From Riemerella anatipestifer_F (GTDB taxonomy: Bacteria > Bacteroidota > Bacteroidia > Flavobacteriales > Weeksellaceae): a stretch of 64,000 nucleotides of DNA. Position numbers and translations under genes: made by a program. The notes beneath the pieces are model-generated. The model saw only the letters and a list, made by a program, of their open reading frames with translations, was not told where the DNA came from and did not search any database. The stretch lies in NCBI RefSeq assembly GCF_037861325.1, contig NZ_JAFELW010000001.1. One strand, written 5' to 3'. Position 1 is the stretch's first letter; the number at the start of each line of letters is the position of its first letter. Of this stretch, positions 15,736 to 25,297 are shown one piece after another.

Positions 15736-16524
15736 TTAAACGGCTGACGATTTTAGTGCATTTTGCCACTCATTAGTAAAGATGATAAAATCTTCTACAC
15801 TAAGTTCTTCCGCTCGCAAAGTTAAGAAATTATGCGTTAATAAAGCCTCAGGAATATTGAGTCCTTTAAGAGCGTTACTTAATTTTTTTCGTCTTTGATT
15901 AAAACCTGCTTTTACAATTTGTTTAAACAAAATCTCATTGTCTTCTAAGCCTTTTTTAGGATTTCTAGTAAGTCTGATAACTCCAGATTTCACTTTAGGT
16001 GGCGGTGTAAAAACATTTTCGCTAACGGTAAAAAGATACTTTACATCGTAATACGCCTGAACCATTACCGATAAAATCCCATAACTTTTGGTACGAGGTT
16101 CAGCGGAGGTTCTTTCGGCGACTTCTTTTTGGAACATTCCCACCATTTCTGGTATTTGGGCGTAATTATCTATTATTTTAAATAAAATCTGTGATGAAAT
16201 ATTGTATGGAAAATTCCCTATAACAGAAACCTGCTCCGAATTGAAAATTTCAGCTAGGTTAGCTTTTAAAAAATCACCTACAAAATGTTTTTCTTCTAGT
16301 TTTGGATAGTGTTCTTTAAGGTAAGCAATAGACTCAACATCTATCTCTGCCACAAATGTTTCTGAGCTTTTATTAAGAAGATATTTGGTTAAAACACCCA
16401 TACCTGGACCTACTTCTAAAACAAAATTATGAGCATTAGTATCTAAGGCTTCTACGATTTTAGACGCTATATTTTCATCATTAAGAAAATGTTGCCCAAG
16501 GTGTTTTTTAGCTTTTACTGTCAA
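15736..16524 (-). CDS. rsmA: 16S rRNA adenine(1518)-N6/adenine(1519)-N6 dimethyltransferase
   Basis: A 262-residue KsgA/RsmA that dimethylates two adjacent adenines near the 3' end of 16S rRNA during 30S maturation. The SAM-binding motif VLEVGPGMGVLTKYLL (35-50), the acidic EIDVES (about 60-65) and the catalytic NFPYNIS (104-110) are all present. The opening KAKKHLGQHFLND is the usual family N-terminus and supports the start. It is divergent from ftsX with 99 bases between starts. Confidence 0.96.
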   Translation of the reverse strand: MTVKAKKHLGQHFLNDENIASKIVEALDTNAHNFVLEVGPGMGVLTKYLLNKSSETFVAEIDVESIAYLKEHYPKLEEKHFVGDFLKANLAEIFNSEQVSVIGNFPYNISSQILFKIIDNYAQIPEMVGMFQKEVAERTSAEPRTKSYGILSVMVQAYYDVKYLFTVSENVFTPPPKVKSGVIRLTRNPKKGLEDNEILFKQIVKAGFNQRRKKLSNALKGLNIPEALLTHNFLTLRAEELSVEDFIIFTNEWQNALKSSAV

Positions 16525-16623
16525 AATGAAATTATTTTTTATGATTTTATTAACAATGATTTTAGTCTTATTGGGAGCAAATTTCGGAAGATTTTTTCTA
16601 TTTTAGCCGAAAAATTTCATTTA

Positions 16624-17523
16624 ATGGCTAATACAGTAGACGATTTTAACAAAAGAAGGCTGAGATCCAGCAATATCACGGTAGTTATTAGTATAGCATT
16701 AGTTTTGTTTTTGGTAGGACTTTTTGGTCTTATTCTTATCAATGCTCAAAAATATTCAGACTATATTAAAGAGCAACTTGTAGTAAACGCTTTTTTCTCC
16801 GAAAACTACGATGCTAAAGATTCTCTAAAAATAGCGAAACAAGAACAAGAAGCTATAAAGACCATACAAGCACTTCCGTTTGTTAAAAAAACTACTTTTA
16901 TCTCAAGACAACAAGCGTCCAAAGAAGCTAAAAAAAGTATGGGTATAGATGCTGACGCTCTTTTTGAGGAAAATATATTCCCGTCTTCAGTAGAAGTTTC
17001 TCTAAAGCCAGATTTCGTAAGCCCTGAAGAAATACAAGGCGTAGTTAAAGAGTTAGAAAAAGTAGATGGCATTGTAGAAGTAAAAAATAACAGCGACTTA
17101 ATGATTGAGGTTTACAATAACCTTAACAGAATCCTGACTTGGATATTAGCATTTTCTTTAGTATTTTTAATTTTAGCAATTGTACTGATTAACAACTCCA
17201 TTAGACTTAAAATATTCTCTAAAAGATTCATTATTAAGACCATGCAACTTGTAGGTGCTAAGCGTCGTTTTATCCTTAAACCATTCATCATAGAAGCCGT
17301 TATTTTAGGGCTCATTGGTGCTGTTATTGGGCTTTTAGCACTATTTGGAGTTTGGTATTATTTTACTAATCAAATAGGAACTCCGTTTGTACAAGATACT
17401 AATCAGTACATACAATTGGTTTTAGCTGTTTTTGGAGTGGGAGTTCTTATCACCGTTCTAAGTACCATTTTTGCAACTTGGAGGTTCCTTAGAACTAATA
17501 TTGATGATTTATACTATTCTTAG
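16624..17523 (+). CDS. ftsX: Cell division protein FtsX (permease-like)
   Basis: A 299-residue FtsX: short cytoplasmic N-terminus, one membrane helix (about 22-43, VVISIALVLFLVGLFGLILI), a large extracytoplasmic domain (about 45-165) and three C-terminal helices with ILTWILAFSLVFLILAIVLINNSIRL, MQLVGAKRRFILKPFIIEA and the final segment. With FtsE it activates peptidoglycan hydrolases at the division site. I chose the ATG at 16624 because the upstream extension is unlike the family and runs toward the rsmA promoter region. The DUF3098 gene follows after 3 bases, a very common pairing in Bacteroidota. FtsE is not encoded nearby. Confidence 0.93.
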   Translation: MANTVDDFNKRRLRSSNITVVISIALVLFLVGLFGLILINAQKYSDYIKEQLVVNAFFSENYDAKDSLKIAKQEQEAIKTIQALPFVKKTTFISRQQASKEAKKSMGIDADALFEENIFPSSVEVSLKPDFVSPEEIQGVVKELEKVDGIVEVKNNSDLMIEVYNNLNRILTWILAFSLVFLILAIVLINNSIRLKIFSKRFIIKTMQLVGAKRRFILKPFIIEAVILGLIGAVIGLLALFGVWYYFTNQIGTPFVQDTNQYIQLVLAVFGVGVLITVLSTIFATWRFLRTNIDDLYYS

Positions 17524-17526
17524 ACT

Positions 17527-17787
17527 ATGGCAGAACAAAATAAAACAAACGAAAATAGTTTTTATTTCAAAAAAGATAATTATAAGTGGATGCTTATAGG
17601 CTTGGTGTGTATCGTTTTAGGATTTATTCTTATGATGGGTTCTGGGGCTAACACAACGCCCGATGGTAAATTTGACCCAAACTACTGGAATGAGGATATT
17701 TTTTCCATTAGAAGGATACGCATTGCTCCACTGTTGGTAATTACAGGATTTGTGATACAAGTCTATGCTATTTTGAAAAGAAAATAA
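17527..17787 (+). CDS. DUF3098 family small membrane protein
   Basis: An 86-residue protein with two membrane helices (YKWMLIGLVCIVLGFILMMGSG at about 19-40 and IAPLLVITGFVIQVYAIL at about 65-82) and a middle PDGKFDPNYWNEDIFSIRRIR segment that is typical of DUF3098. The family is found mostly in Bacteroidota next to ftsX, as here with a 3-base gap, suggesting a link to division or envelope work, but no function is established. Confidence 0.88.
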   Translation: MAEQNKTNENSFYFKKDNYKWMLIGLVCIVLGFILMMGSGANTTPDGKFDPNYWNEDIFSIRRIRIAPLLVITGFVIQVYAILKRK

Positions 17788-17810
17788 TCATTTTTTATAA
17801 TACAAAAATT

Positions 17811-17846
17811 AAAGTCAATTGTTATATAATGCAATTGACTTTTGCT
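17811..17846 (+). terminator. Hairpin between the DUF3098 gene and uppP
   Basis: The perfect 11-bp arms AAAGTCAATTG and CAATTGACTTT have a 10-base loop and are followed by TTGCTTT. It probably ends the ftsX transcript; the T-tract is short. Confidence 0.6.
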
Positions 17847-17862
17847 TTAAACTTTTTAAGTT

Positions 17863-18675
17863 ATGAATTTTTTAGAAGCTATTATTATCGCTATTATTGA
17901 GGGTTTAACAGAATACTTACCTGTTTCCTCTACCGCGCATATGATTTTCACAAGTTCTATATTCGGAATACAGGAAGACGAATTTGTTAAAATGTTTCAA
18001 GTATCCATACAGTTGGGTGCTATCCTTGCCGTGGTATTTTTATATTGGAAAAAGTTTTTCAACTTTCAGAATTTCAATTTTTATATCAAACTTGGTTTTG
18101 CCGTAATTCCAGCATTGGTTTTGGGTTATCTATTTGATGATATGATAGAATCTGTCTTAGGAAACCCTATTCCCATCGCTGTAGTTTTAGTTTTAGGTGG
18201 CGTGGTTCTTCTGTTCATTGACAAGGTATTTAAAACACCTGAAATACATACAGAAAAAGAAATCAGTATAAAAAAAGCTGTTACCATAGGTTTTTGGCAA
18301 TGTTTAGCTATGATGCCTGGTACTAGCCGAAGTGCCGCTTCCATCATTGGAGGTATGCAACAAAAACTTTCTAGAGAAGCTGCTGCCGAGTTTTCTTTCT
18401 TTCTAGCCGTACCTACTATGCTTGCTGTTACGGTATATTCTATTTTTGTGAAAAAGTGGGAATATTTAGGTGTAGAACAAAAAGGCTACGAAATGCTTAC
18501 ACACGGTGATAACCTAAAACTATTTTTAGCGGGTAATCTAGTGGCTTTTGTAGTTGCTGTGATAGCTATTAAGTTTTTTATAGGTGTAATAAAAAAATAC
18601 GGTTTTAAACCTTGGGGCTGGTACAGAATTATTGTAGGGATAGCATTGCTTATCTATTTCACAGTTGTAAAATAA
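17863..18675 (+). CDS. uppP: Undecaprenyl-diphosphatase
   Basis: A 270-residue integral membrane enzyme (BacA family) that dephosphorylates undecaprenyl pyrophosphate to recycle the lipid carrier of peptidoglycan and other glycans. It can confer bacitracin resistance. The two family motifs are clear: EGLTEYLPVSSTAH (13-26) and PGTSRSAASIIGG (about 149-161). Eight or so membrane helices span the protein, and the length is normal. The 75-base gap from the DUF3098 gene contains a hairpin, so it is probably its own unit. Confidence 0.96.
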   Translation: MNFLEAIIIAIIEGLTEYLPVSSTAHMIFTSSIFGIQEDEFVKMFQVSIQLGAILAVVFLYWKKFFNFQNFNFYIKLGFAVIPALVLGYLFDDMIESVLGNPIPIAVVLVLGGVVLLFIDKVFKTPEIHTEKEISIKKAVTIGFWQCLAMMPGTSRSAASIIGGMQQKLSREAAAEFSFFLAVPTMLAVTVYSIFVKKWEYLGVEQKGYEMLTHGDNLKLFLAGNLVAFVVAVIAIKFFIGVIKKYGFKPWGWYRIIVGIALLIYFTVVK

Positions 18676-18680
18676 ATATG

Positions 18681-18709
18681 AAAGAGAATCAATGTTTTTG
18701 ATTCTCTTT
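18681..18709. terminator. Bidirectional terminator between uppP and rsmE
   Basis: Perfect 12-bp arms AAAGAGAATCAA and TTGATTCTCTTT with a 5-base loop, in the 39-base space between two convergent stop codons, with T-tracts available on both strands. Confidence 0.85.
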
Positions 18710-18714
18710 ATTTT

Positions 18715-19410
18715 TTATAACATCCTTTGATAATTCCACGCAGCAACAAAAACTCCTGCTGTCTCCGTTCTTAATCTTTGATTGCCTAACGATACTGCTT
18801 GTACGCCTTTTTCTAATAATAATTTTATCTCTGATGGACTAAAATCGCCTTCAGGTCCAATTAAAAAACAAACTTTATCAACCAAAGGTATCTCGGATAA
18901 TGATACTCGCTTAAATGCTTTATCACAATGAGCCACAAAGGTGTTTTCAGCAGATTGAGTTTGCATAAAGCTAGTGAACTTCTGTAAATCATTAACCTTT
19001 GGAAAATGATACCTCAAACTCTGTTTAGATGCGGCTATAACTTTTTTCTGAATTTTATCTATATTGATATGTTTGCGTTCAGATTTCTCCGTCAATAAAA
19101 ATGAAATTTCAGAAATGCCCATTTCGGTAGCTTTTTCTACAAAAAACTCTGTACGGTCTATATTTTTAGTAGGAGCTATTGCAATATGCAAATAAGGCGA
19201 AAACTGTGGTATCTCTGTCTTGATTTCTAAAATATCTAGTTCTACTTTTTTTCCTTCAAATACAAGGTTGCCCTTTGCTACATTACCCTTTCCATCGGTT
19301 ACATAAATCTCCTCTGCTTCCTTCATTCTCAAAACCTTTGATATATGATGTTGTTCATCAGCATCAATTATCACTCTATCATTTAAAATTTCTCCAAAAA
19401 ATAATTTCAT
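18715..19410 (-). CDS. rsmE: 16S rRNA (uracil(1498)-N3)-methyltransferase
   Basis: A 231-residue SPOUT-fold methyltransferase. The N-terminal PUA-like part has HHISKVLRMKEAEEIYVTDGKG (about 21-42). The C-terminal knot region has FLIGPEGDFSPSEI (about 181-194) and SLGNQRLRTETAGVFVAAWNY (about 207-227), which bind SAM. It methylates U1498 in the decoding region of 16S rRNA. It sits 11 bases downstream of tsaD on the same strand and is probably co-transcribed with it. Confidence 0.95.
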   Translation of the reverse strand: MKLFFGEILNDRVIIDADEQHHISKVLRMKEAEEIYVTDGKGNVAKGNLVFEGKKVELDILEIKTEIPQFSPYLHIAIAPTKNIDRTEFFVEKATEMGISEISFLLTEKSERKHINIDKIQKKVIAASKQSLRYHFPKVNDLQKFTSFMQTQSAENTFVAHCDKAFKRVSLSEIPLVDKVCFLIGPEGDFSPSEIKLLLEKGVQAVSLGNQRLRTETAGVFVAAWNYQRML

Positions 19411-19421
19411 ATCAAAAGGTT

Positions 19422-20447
19422 TTACTTTGCATTTAACTCATATCTTGCGGTAGCCGTTGTAGAAAGGTTGGCAAACTCTCCTCTTTCGTATTTCAGTCGA
19501 GCTACCATTGCTATCATTGCGGCATTATCAGTAGTATATTCAAATTTAGGAATATAGATATTCCAACCTAACTTTAGTTCGTTTTCTCTCATAGCCTGTC
19601 TCAGGGCAGAGTTAGCCGAAACGCCACCAGCTATGGCTATTTCTTTAATGCCTAAATCACTAGCCGCTTTCTCTAGTTTCGTCATCAATATTTCAATAAT
19701 ATTTTTCTGAACAGATGCACACAAATCATCTATATTTTCAGCAATAAATTGAGGATTTTTCTTTAATTCTTTTTGTATAAAGTACAGCACCGAAGTTTTA
19801 ATTCCGCTAAAAGAATAATCATAACCCTCTAATTTAGGCTTATTAAATGCAAATGCATTAGGATTTCCATTTTGAGATTTCTTATCTATGATAGGTCCAG
19901 CAGGATAATCTAAATCAAATATTTTTCCTATCTTATCAAATGCTTCTCCTGCAGCATCGTCTATGGTTTTCCCAATAATTTCCATATCAAAATAGTCTTT
20001 AACCAAGACAATCATCGTATGCCCACCACTCACCGTGAGGCATAAAAAAGGAAATTTGGGCGGATTGGGATTGGCATCTTCTATAAAATGAGCCAAAATA
20101 TGAGCCTGAAGGTGATTAACCTCTATCAGTGGAACTTCCAAACTCATCGCTAAAGACTTCGCAAAGGAAGTTCCTACCAGTAAAGAGCCCAAAAGTCCAG
20201 GACCTCTCGTAAAACCTATGGCACAAATCTCATTTTGTTGTATATTTGCTTTTTGTATAGATTGCTCTACGACAGGAATGATATTTTGCTGATGTGCCCT
20301 AGAGGCTAACTCTGGCACCACGCCACCGTACTCATTATGAATAGCTTGAGTAGCAGCTACATTGGAAAGAATTTTTCTGCCAGAAATAATGGCTGCGGAA
20401 GTATCATCACAAGAGGATTCTATACCTAAGATAATAGATTGTTTCAT
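19422..20447 (-). CDS. tsaD: tRNA threonylcarbamoyladenosine biosynthesis protein TsaD
   Basis: A 341-residue ASKHA-fold protein (Kae1/YgjD family) that, with TsaB and TsaE, transfers the threonylcarbamoyl group to A37 of ANN-decoding tRNAs. The opening ILGIESSCDDTSAAI, the iron-binding pair His112 and His116 (EVNHLQAHILAHF), TVSGGHTMIV and GGVSANSALR are all present. I placed the start at 20447 because the 36 upstream codons are translated from the promoter region of tamB and are unlike the family. The start codon is only 4 bases from the divergent tamB start. Confidence 0.97.
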   Translation of the reverse strand: MKQSIILGIESSCDDTSAAIISGRKILSNVAATQAIHNEYGGVVPELASRAHQQNIIPVVEQSIQKANIQQNEICAIGFTRGPGLLGSLLVGTSFAKSLAMSLEVPLIEVNHLQAHILAHFIEDANPNPPKFPFLCLTVSGGHTMIVLVKDYFDMEIIGKTIDDAAGEAFDKIGKIFDLDYPAGPIIDKKSQNGNPNAFAFNKPKLEGYDYSFSGIKTSVLYFIQKELKKNPQFIAENIDDLCASVQKNIIEILMTKLEKAASDLGIKEIAIAGGVSANSALRQAMRENELKLGWNIYIPKFEYTTDNAAMIAMVARLKYERGEFANLSTTATARYELNAK

Positions 20448-20451
20448 AATT

Positions 20452-23400
20452 ATGGCAAATTTAAATAATAATAACGATAACAAAAAAGATAATCCTATTT
20501 CTAATAAAATAAATGAGGCGGAACAACACCTAGAAAAAAAAGTACAAGAAACCAAAGAGTTTTTAAAGGACGCTATAGAAAACCCTAAAGAAACTGCTGA
20601 AGAATTTGCAAAACAAGCTGCTAAAGATGTTACTAGCTACTCTTGGTGGGCTAAACTTTTGTTGGTACTTTTTTGGACGCTTTTATCTCTATTTGCTATT
20701 GGATTTATTGCCATTAACCTACCTATTACCAAAAATTGGCTTACCCAAAAGGTGGTAAACAAACTCAACCAAGACCTTAATACCCAAATCGCTTTTGAAA
20801 AAATAGACCTTAATTATTTTGGAGATGTTACACTACATAAAGTAACTGTAAAAGACCATAGAGGCTACCAATTTATTAAAGCTAAAGAATTGTACGCAGA
20901 TTCGGATTGGTTTTCTATTTTAGCAAATTCTAGACATATCAAATTCCAATCACTATCTATCAAAAACTTGGATATGAAAGTGATTACTTACAAAGGTGAT
21001 AGCATTCCTAACTTTATCCGTTTTGTAGAGCTTTTCGATAATGGCAAAAAACCAGACCCAAATAAACCTCCATTTCAGCTTAAAACTCGTGTAATTATTG
21101 AGGATTCCAAACTTTCCATTGTCAATCAGAATCATCCAGGAGATGAAGGAAGATGGCTAGATGCCGAAAATTTAAACTTGATAATACCTGAGTTAAAAGT
21201 TAAAGGTCCAGAAGTTAGTGCTAAAGTAAATCAACTTAGAATGACAACTAAAAGATGGGGCAAAAAGCACTTTTTGGATACTTTCTCTACGGATTTTTCT
21301 CTAACCAAAGAGGCTCTTTTCTTAGACGATTTACTCATCAATACTGACCACAGTTTGCTACACGGAAGTTTAAAATTTAATCTTAATAATGGTACTTGGA
21401 CAGATTTTGGCAACAAAGTAAAATGGGATATGCAGATGAAAAAAGGTAGCCAAATAAGTGGCTATGACATCAGTTACTTTGTGAAAGATTGGGATAACTA
21501 CAAGCCCATCAGTACCTCAGGAAATATGACTGGTGTACTTAATAACTTTACTCTAAACCAGTTTGCCATAGGTGATAATGATTCTAAAATAATTTCATCA
21601 TCTATAAAGGTTGCCAAAATACTAGATAAAAGTTTCTCCGTAGAAACCAATAACATCTCTACAGACCTTACTTACAAAGGACTGAAAAGCTTATTCCCTA
21701 GTTTTATTTCAAAAAAAATGGGTAATGTGGCTGATGATTTTGGTAGAATAAAATACAATGGTATGCTAAAAGCCAACCCTGAACAAATTGCCCTTAAAGG
21801 AAATTTAATTTCAGGTGTTGGGCAAGCAAAAATAGACCGTTTTACTCTAAGAGAGTATAGTAAAGTTCCTAAGTATAATGGCTTATTAGAAGTTACCAAT
21901 CTGAATGTAGCCACCATTACCAAAAATCCACAGGTTGGGCTTATTTCTGGTCGATTTGATTTAGATGGAGAAAGCTTTGATATCAACCAAATGAAACTCA
22001 GAACCAAGTCTAACATCAGGCGTATAGAGCTGTTAGATAAAACCCTTAATAACCTAGTTCTAGACGGATATCTTAATAAAAAACGCTACGAAGGCATCGT
22101 AAACATAAATGATGAAAATGCCCAAGCAAATGTTAAAGGTATTTTTGATTTCAGCACTCCTAGATTATATGCCAATTTAACGGCAGACATCAACCATTTG
22201 AACGCCAGCTACTTCTCTGGAAGTTCTGAAAGACAAGTTATAAGTGGATATGTAGATACAGAAGTGTCTATGAAGGATATTAACGATATGCAATTAAACG
22301 CTCATCTTAGAGATGTTAAAGTTTTATCCAAAGACCAAAAAATAGCTCTTCCAACAGGAGATGTTAAAGCTTATTTTGAGGACGGAAAAAGAATTGTATC
22401 CGTAAACGCACCTAATGTAGTAGAAGGTAAAGTTGCAGGAAAATTCAATCTAGGAGACATCGGTGGTATGGTGCAAAATAGTATAAGTAAATTACTGGTT
22501 ACTAATCAACCTAAACGTCTATATAGAGGGCAATATTTAGATTTAGATTTCAAAATATCACAAGGACTTATCAACTTTTTTGAACCGAATTTGAGAGTAA
22601 GTAACATACTCTCCGTATCTGGAAGTTATGACGGCAATAGTAATGATTTACTATTAAATGCAGATACTAGCTATTTAAAATATATCATTGGTAAAAAAGA
22701 AACCGAAAAGGTAAACCAGATTTTAGCAGAAACAGATGTTAAGTATAATATAAAATCGTCTGCTAAAAAGGATAGCATCATGATTGATGGATTAGCACTT
22801 AAAATAGATACCAAAAGTAGAGAAGATAATTTCTCTTTGGAAATGAACCGTGCTGAATACAATAAAAATATCCTTAAAAACGCTAGTATTATAGGCAAAA
22901 ATCCTGATGGAGAACACCTACACCTTGCCATAAGGTTTTTACATGGCACCGATAAAGATGAGAAGGAAAACGCTATGAAATCTTACGCGGTTAATCTTAA
23001 TCAAACGACTAATGCAAACGGTGATTATATTATAAGATTTGAGCCTACCGAGGTTAAACTCAATAGTTTTGTGTGGAATGTAGATACTTCGCCAGAGCTT
23101 AATCACTCTATTACCTACAGAAAAAAAACAGGATTTATAGACATTGAAAATCTAAAATTTTATTCTGACGACAGTGAAGTTTTAGTTAATGGCACTTATA
23201 AAGATGCTAAAAACATCAATGCTAATATCGATGTTAAAAATGTTAATCTCTCTAAAGTATTAGCCTTAAAAGAAGGTAGTTCCGACTTAAATATTAAAGG
23301 TAATGCTAACGGAACCATAAAACTAGCTATCCTTAAAAATAATATAGAACCTATCGTTGATTTAAAAGTAGATGGCTTCTCTATACATGATAAAAACTTA

Positions 23401-25167
23401 GGAGATTTACTCATCAATGCAGAGAAAACCGAGCGTCCAAATGTTTTTGATGTAGATGTTAAAGTAGCTTCTTCAGAAATTTTCGGAAATGATAAGCTCA
23501 GAATATTTGGAAAAGTAGATAATAATACACCTTCTCCTAGTTTAGACCTCACGGCTGATTTAAATAAATTTGATTTAGCATTTGTTCAGGAGTTTGTAAA
23601 GGCGGTATTTAGCAACTTCAGAGGTAATGCCAGTGGACAACTTAAGATAAATGGTACTGTAGACGACATCAATTATAATGGAAATATAGCCCTATCTAAA
23701 TTTGGGTTTAAACTCAATTTCTCAGGAGTAGATTATTATTTTGATGACACTGTTATACCTTTATCTAAAGGGTTTGCTGTTCTTAATAATATTGGGATAA
23801 GTGATGGGAGAAATAGCTCTAAAGGTAGTGTTTCGGGAGCTATCCAGTTTGATAATATCGCTTCTATGGGGCTCAACCTCATTATTAGAACGGATAACTT
23901 GATGCTTCTTAATACCACTCAAAGAGATTTTGATGTATTTTGGGGAAGAGTTTATGGTACAGGAGATATATTTGTAGATGGTGCTGTTACAGCCCTTAAC
24001 ATCAACGCTAAAACAAAAGTTTTAAATAATAGTGTATTTACACTTAATAGTAATTCGGCAACCTCGGTAGATGAATTTAAAATGCTCCGATTTGTAGAAC
24101 GGAATGAAGACGGGCAACTCACTGTAGCCAAAAGAGAAAAATCTGGAGCAAATATGAATATAGATTTAGCCCTAGATGTAGATAGAGGCTCTACCGTAAA
24201 TGTATTAGTAGGAGATGACATAGGAGATATTAGTGTAAGAGGAACCGCAGAAAATCTAAGGTTTAGAATGAATAGAAGCGGACAAATGTCTATGAATGGA
24301 ACTTATGTAGTAGACAACGGAAGTTACGTTTCAAAAGCGATATTAGAACGCTCCTTTCAAATTGCTAAAGGAAGTAGCATTTCTTGGGATAATAATGTAA
24401 TGAATCCTGCGCTTAATATTTCGGCGAACTATTATAGAACTGTAACCAATTTGGGAGAGTACCTTAATACAGGAAAACTTCCTCCTGTAAATGTAATGCT
24501 AGAAACTAGAATCACACAATCATTATCTAACCCTGATATTCAGTTTGATATAAAAACGCCTGATGTTTCTAGTCAGATTAAAGAAGCCATTGCCTTTAGA
24601 ATGAGTAACCCTGATGAAAAAATCATTCAGTTTGGGTCTATTCTAGCACTTAATAATTTTAATGTAGCTAATACAGGGGGCTTCACATTTGATGTAGGGA
24701 GCACTGTAACCTCTCAAGGGTATGCACTCCTAATGAAACAGCTTGGCTCTGTACTTAATACCATTAGTAATCAGTTTCAAATAGACTTAGACTATATACG
24801 AGGAGACCAAGCCACTAACACTTCCGATAGAGCTTCTGGTAGAATAAGTTTAACTCTTTCTCCTAGAGTTAATATCAAAACTGGTTTGGGAGTTCCTATT
24901 TCTAGAAATCAAAATACAGAAGCTAATTTCCTTTCAGGAGAAGGTATCATAGAGTATGATTGGTCTAAAGGTAATGACGGTAGCCGTATCCTGAGAGTTT
25001 ACTCTAAACCTTCTAACATATCCAATATTGTGGGACAAAACGCAGGAGCTAACCAATCTTGGGGAGGAGGTGTAGTTTATAGTAAGAGCTTTAATCGTTT
25101 TTTCACTAAAAAGAAAAAAGACAGTACAAAAGTTAAAGATACTGCTGTTAGTATAAAAACTAAATAG
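20452..25167 (+). CDS. tamB: TamB-like translocation/assembly module protein (DUF490)
   Basis: A 1571-residue envelope protein. A charged cytoplasmic N-terminus rich in Asn, Lys and Glu (about 1-60) precedes one membrane helix (about 65-90, LLLVLFWTLLSLFAIGFIAI). A very long periplasmic AsmA/TamB-like beta-rich body follows, then the C-terminal TamB domain with GSVTSQGYALLMKQLGSVLNTISNQ-type sequence and LSPRVNIKTGLGVP. TamB proteins form hydrophobic grooves bridging the inner and outer membranes and are linked to outer-membrane protein insertion and phospholipid transport. The ATG at 20452 is preferred because the longer frame reads antisense into tsaD. The tail is Lys-rich (KKKKDSTKVKDTAVSIKTK). 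No tamA-like gene is adjacent. Confidence 0.92.
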   Translation: MANLNNNNDNKKDNPISNKINEAEQHLEKKVQETKEFLKDAIENPKETAEEFAKQAAKDVTSYSWWAKLLLVLFWTLLSLFAIGFIAINLPITKNWLTQKVVNKLNQDLNTQIAFEKIDLNYFGDVTLHKVTVKDHRGYQFIKAKELYADSDWFSILANSRHIKFQSLSIKNLDMKVITYKGDSIPNFIRFVELFDNGKKPDPNKPPFQLKTRVIIEDSKLSIVNQNHPGDEGRWLDAENLNLIIPELKVKGPEVSAKVNQLRMTTKRWGKKHFLDTFSTDFSLTKEALFLDDLLINTDHSLLHGSLKFNLNNGTWTDFGNKVKWDMQMKKGSQISGYDISYFVKDWDNYKPISTSGNMTGVLNNFTLNQFAIGDNDSKIISSSIKVAKILDKSFSVETNNISTDLTYKGLKSLFPSFISKKMGNVADDFGRIKYNGMLKANPEQIALKGNLISGVGQAKIDRFTLREYSKVPKYNGLLEVTNLNVATITKNPQVGLISGRFDLDGESFDINQMKLRTKSNIRRIELLDKTLNNLVLDGYLNKKRYEGIVNINDENAQANVKGIFDFSTPRLYANLTADINHLNASYFSGSSERQVISGYVDTEVSMKDINDMQLNAHLRDVKVLSKDQKIALPTGDVKAYFEDGKRIVSVNAPNVVEGKVAGKFNLGDIGGMVQNSISKLLVTNQPKRLYRGQYLDLDFKISQGLINFFEPNLRVSNILSVSGSYDGNSNDLLLNADTSYLKYIIGKKETEKVNQILAETDVKYNIKSSAKKDSIMIDGLALKIDTKSREDNFSLEMNRAEYNKNILKNASIIGKNPDGEHLHLAIRFLHGTDKDEKENAMKSYAVNLNQTTNANGDYIIRFEPTEVKLNSFVWNVDTSPELNHSITYRKKTGFIDIENLKFYSDDSEVLVNGTYKDAKNINANIDVKNVNLSKVLALKEGSSDLNIKGNANGTIKLAILKNNIEPIVDLKVDGFSIHDKNLGDLLINAEKTERPNVFDVDVKVASSEIFGNDKLRIFGKVDNNTPSPSLDLTADLNKFDLAFVQEFVKAVFSNFRGNASGQLKINGTVDDINYNGNIALSKFGFKLNFSGVDYYFDDTVIPLSKGFAVLNNIGISDGRNSSKGSVSGAIQFDNIASMGLNLIIRTDNLMLLNTTQRDFDVFWGRVYGTGDIFVDGAVTALNINAKTKVLNNSVFTLNSNSATSVDEFKMLRFVERNEDGQLTVAKREKSGANMNIDLALDVDRGSTVNVLVGDDIGDISVRGTAENLRFRMNRSGQMSMNGTYVVDNGSYVSKAILERSFQIAKGSSISWDNNVMNPALNISANYYRTVTNLGEYLNTGKLPPVNVMLETRITQSLSNPDIQFDIKTPDVSSQIKEAIAFRMSNPDEKIIQFGSILALNNFNVANTGGFTFDVGSTVTSQGYALLMKQLGSVLNTISNQFQIDLDYIRGDQATNTSDRASGRISLTLSPRVNIKTGLGVPISRNQNTEANFLSGEGIIEYDWSKGNDGSRILRVYSKPSNISNIVGQNAGANQSWGGGVVYSKSFNRFFTKKKKDSTKVKDTAVSIKTK

Positions 25168-25242
25168 CACTGTTAAATTTTTCTCAAAAAAATTAACAAA
25201 AAATATCAAAAATTAACAGCCATAGTATTGAAACTTTTTTTG

Positions 25243-25250
25243 TAGTTTTG
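25243..25250 (+). promoter_or_regulatory. Promoter -7 element of the Lrp gene (TAGTTTTG)
   Basis: TAnnTTTG match 47 bases before the ATG. The surrounding 130-base gap after tamB is strongly AT-rich with A-tracts; no clear -33 TTTG at the usual distance. Confidence 0.5.
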
Positions 25251-25297
25251 TAAAAATTAAACTTAAATTTTGACAATAAAATAAAAACATTAGAACT

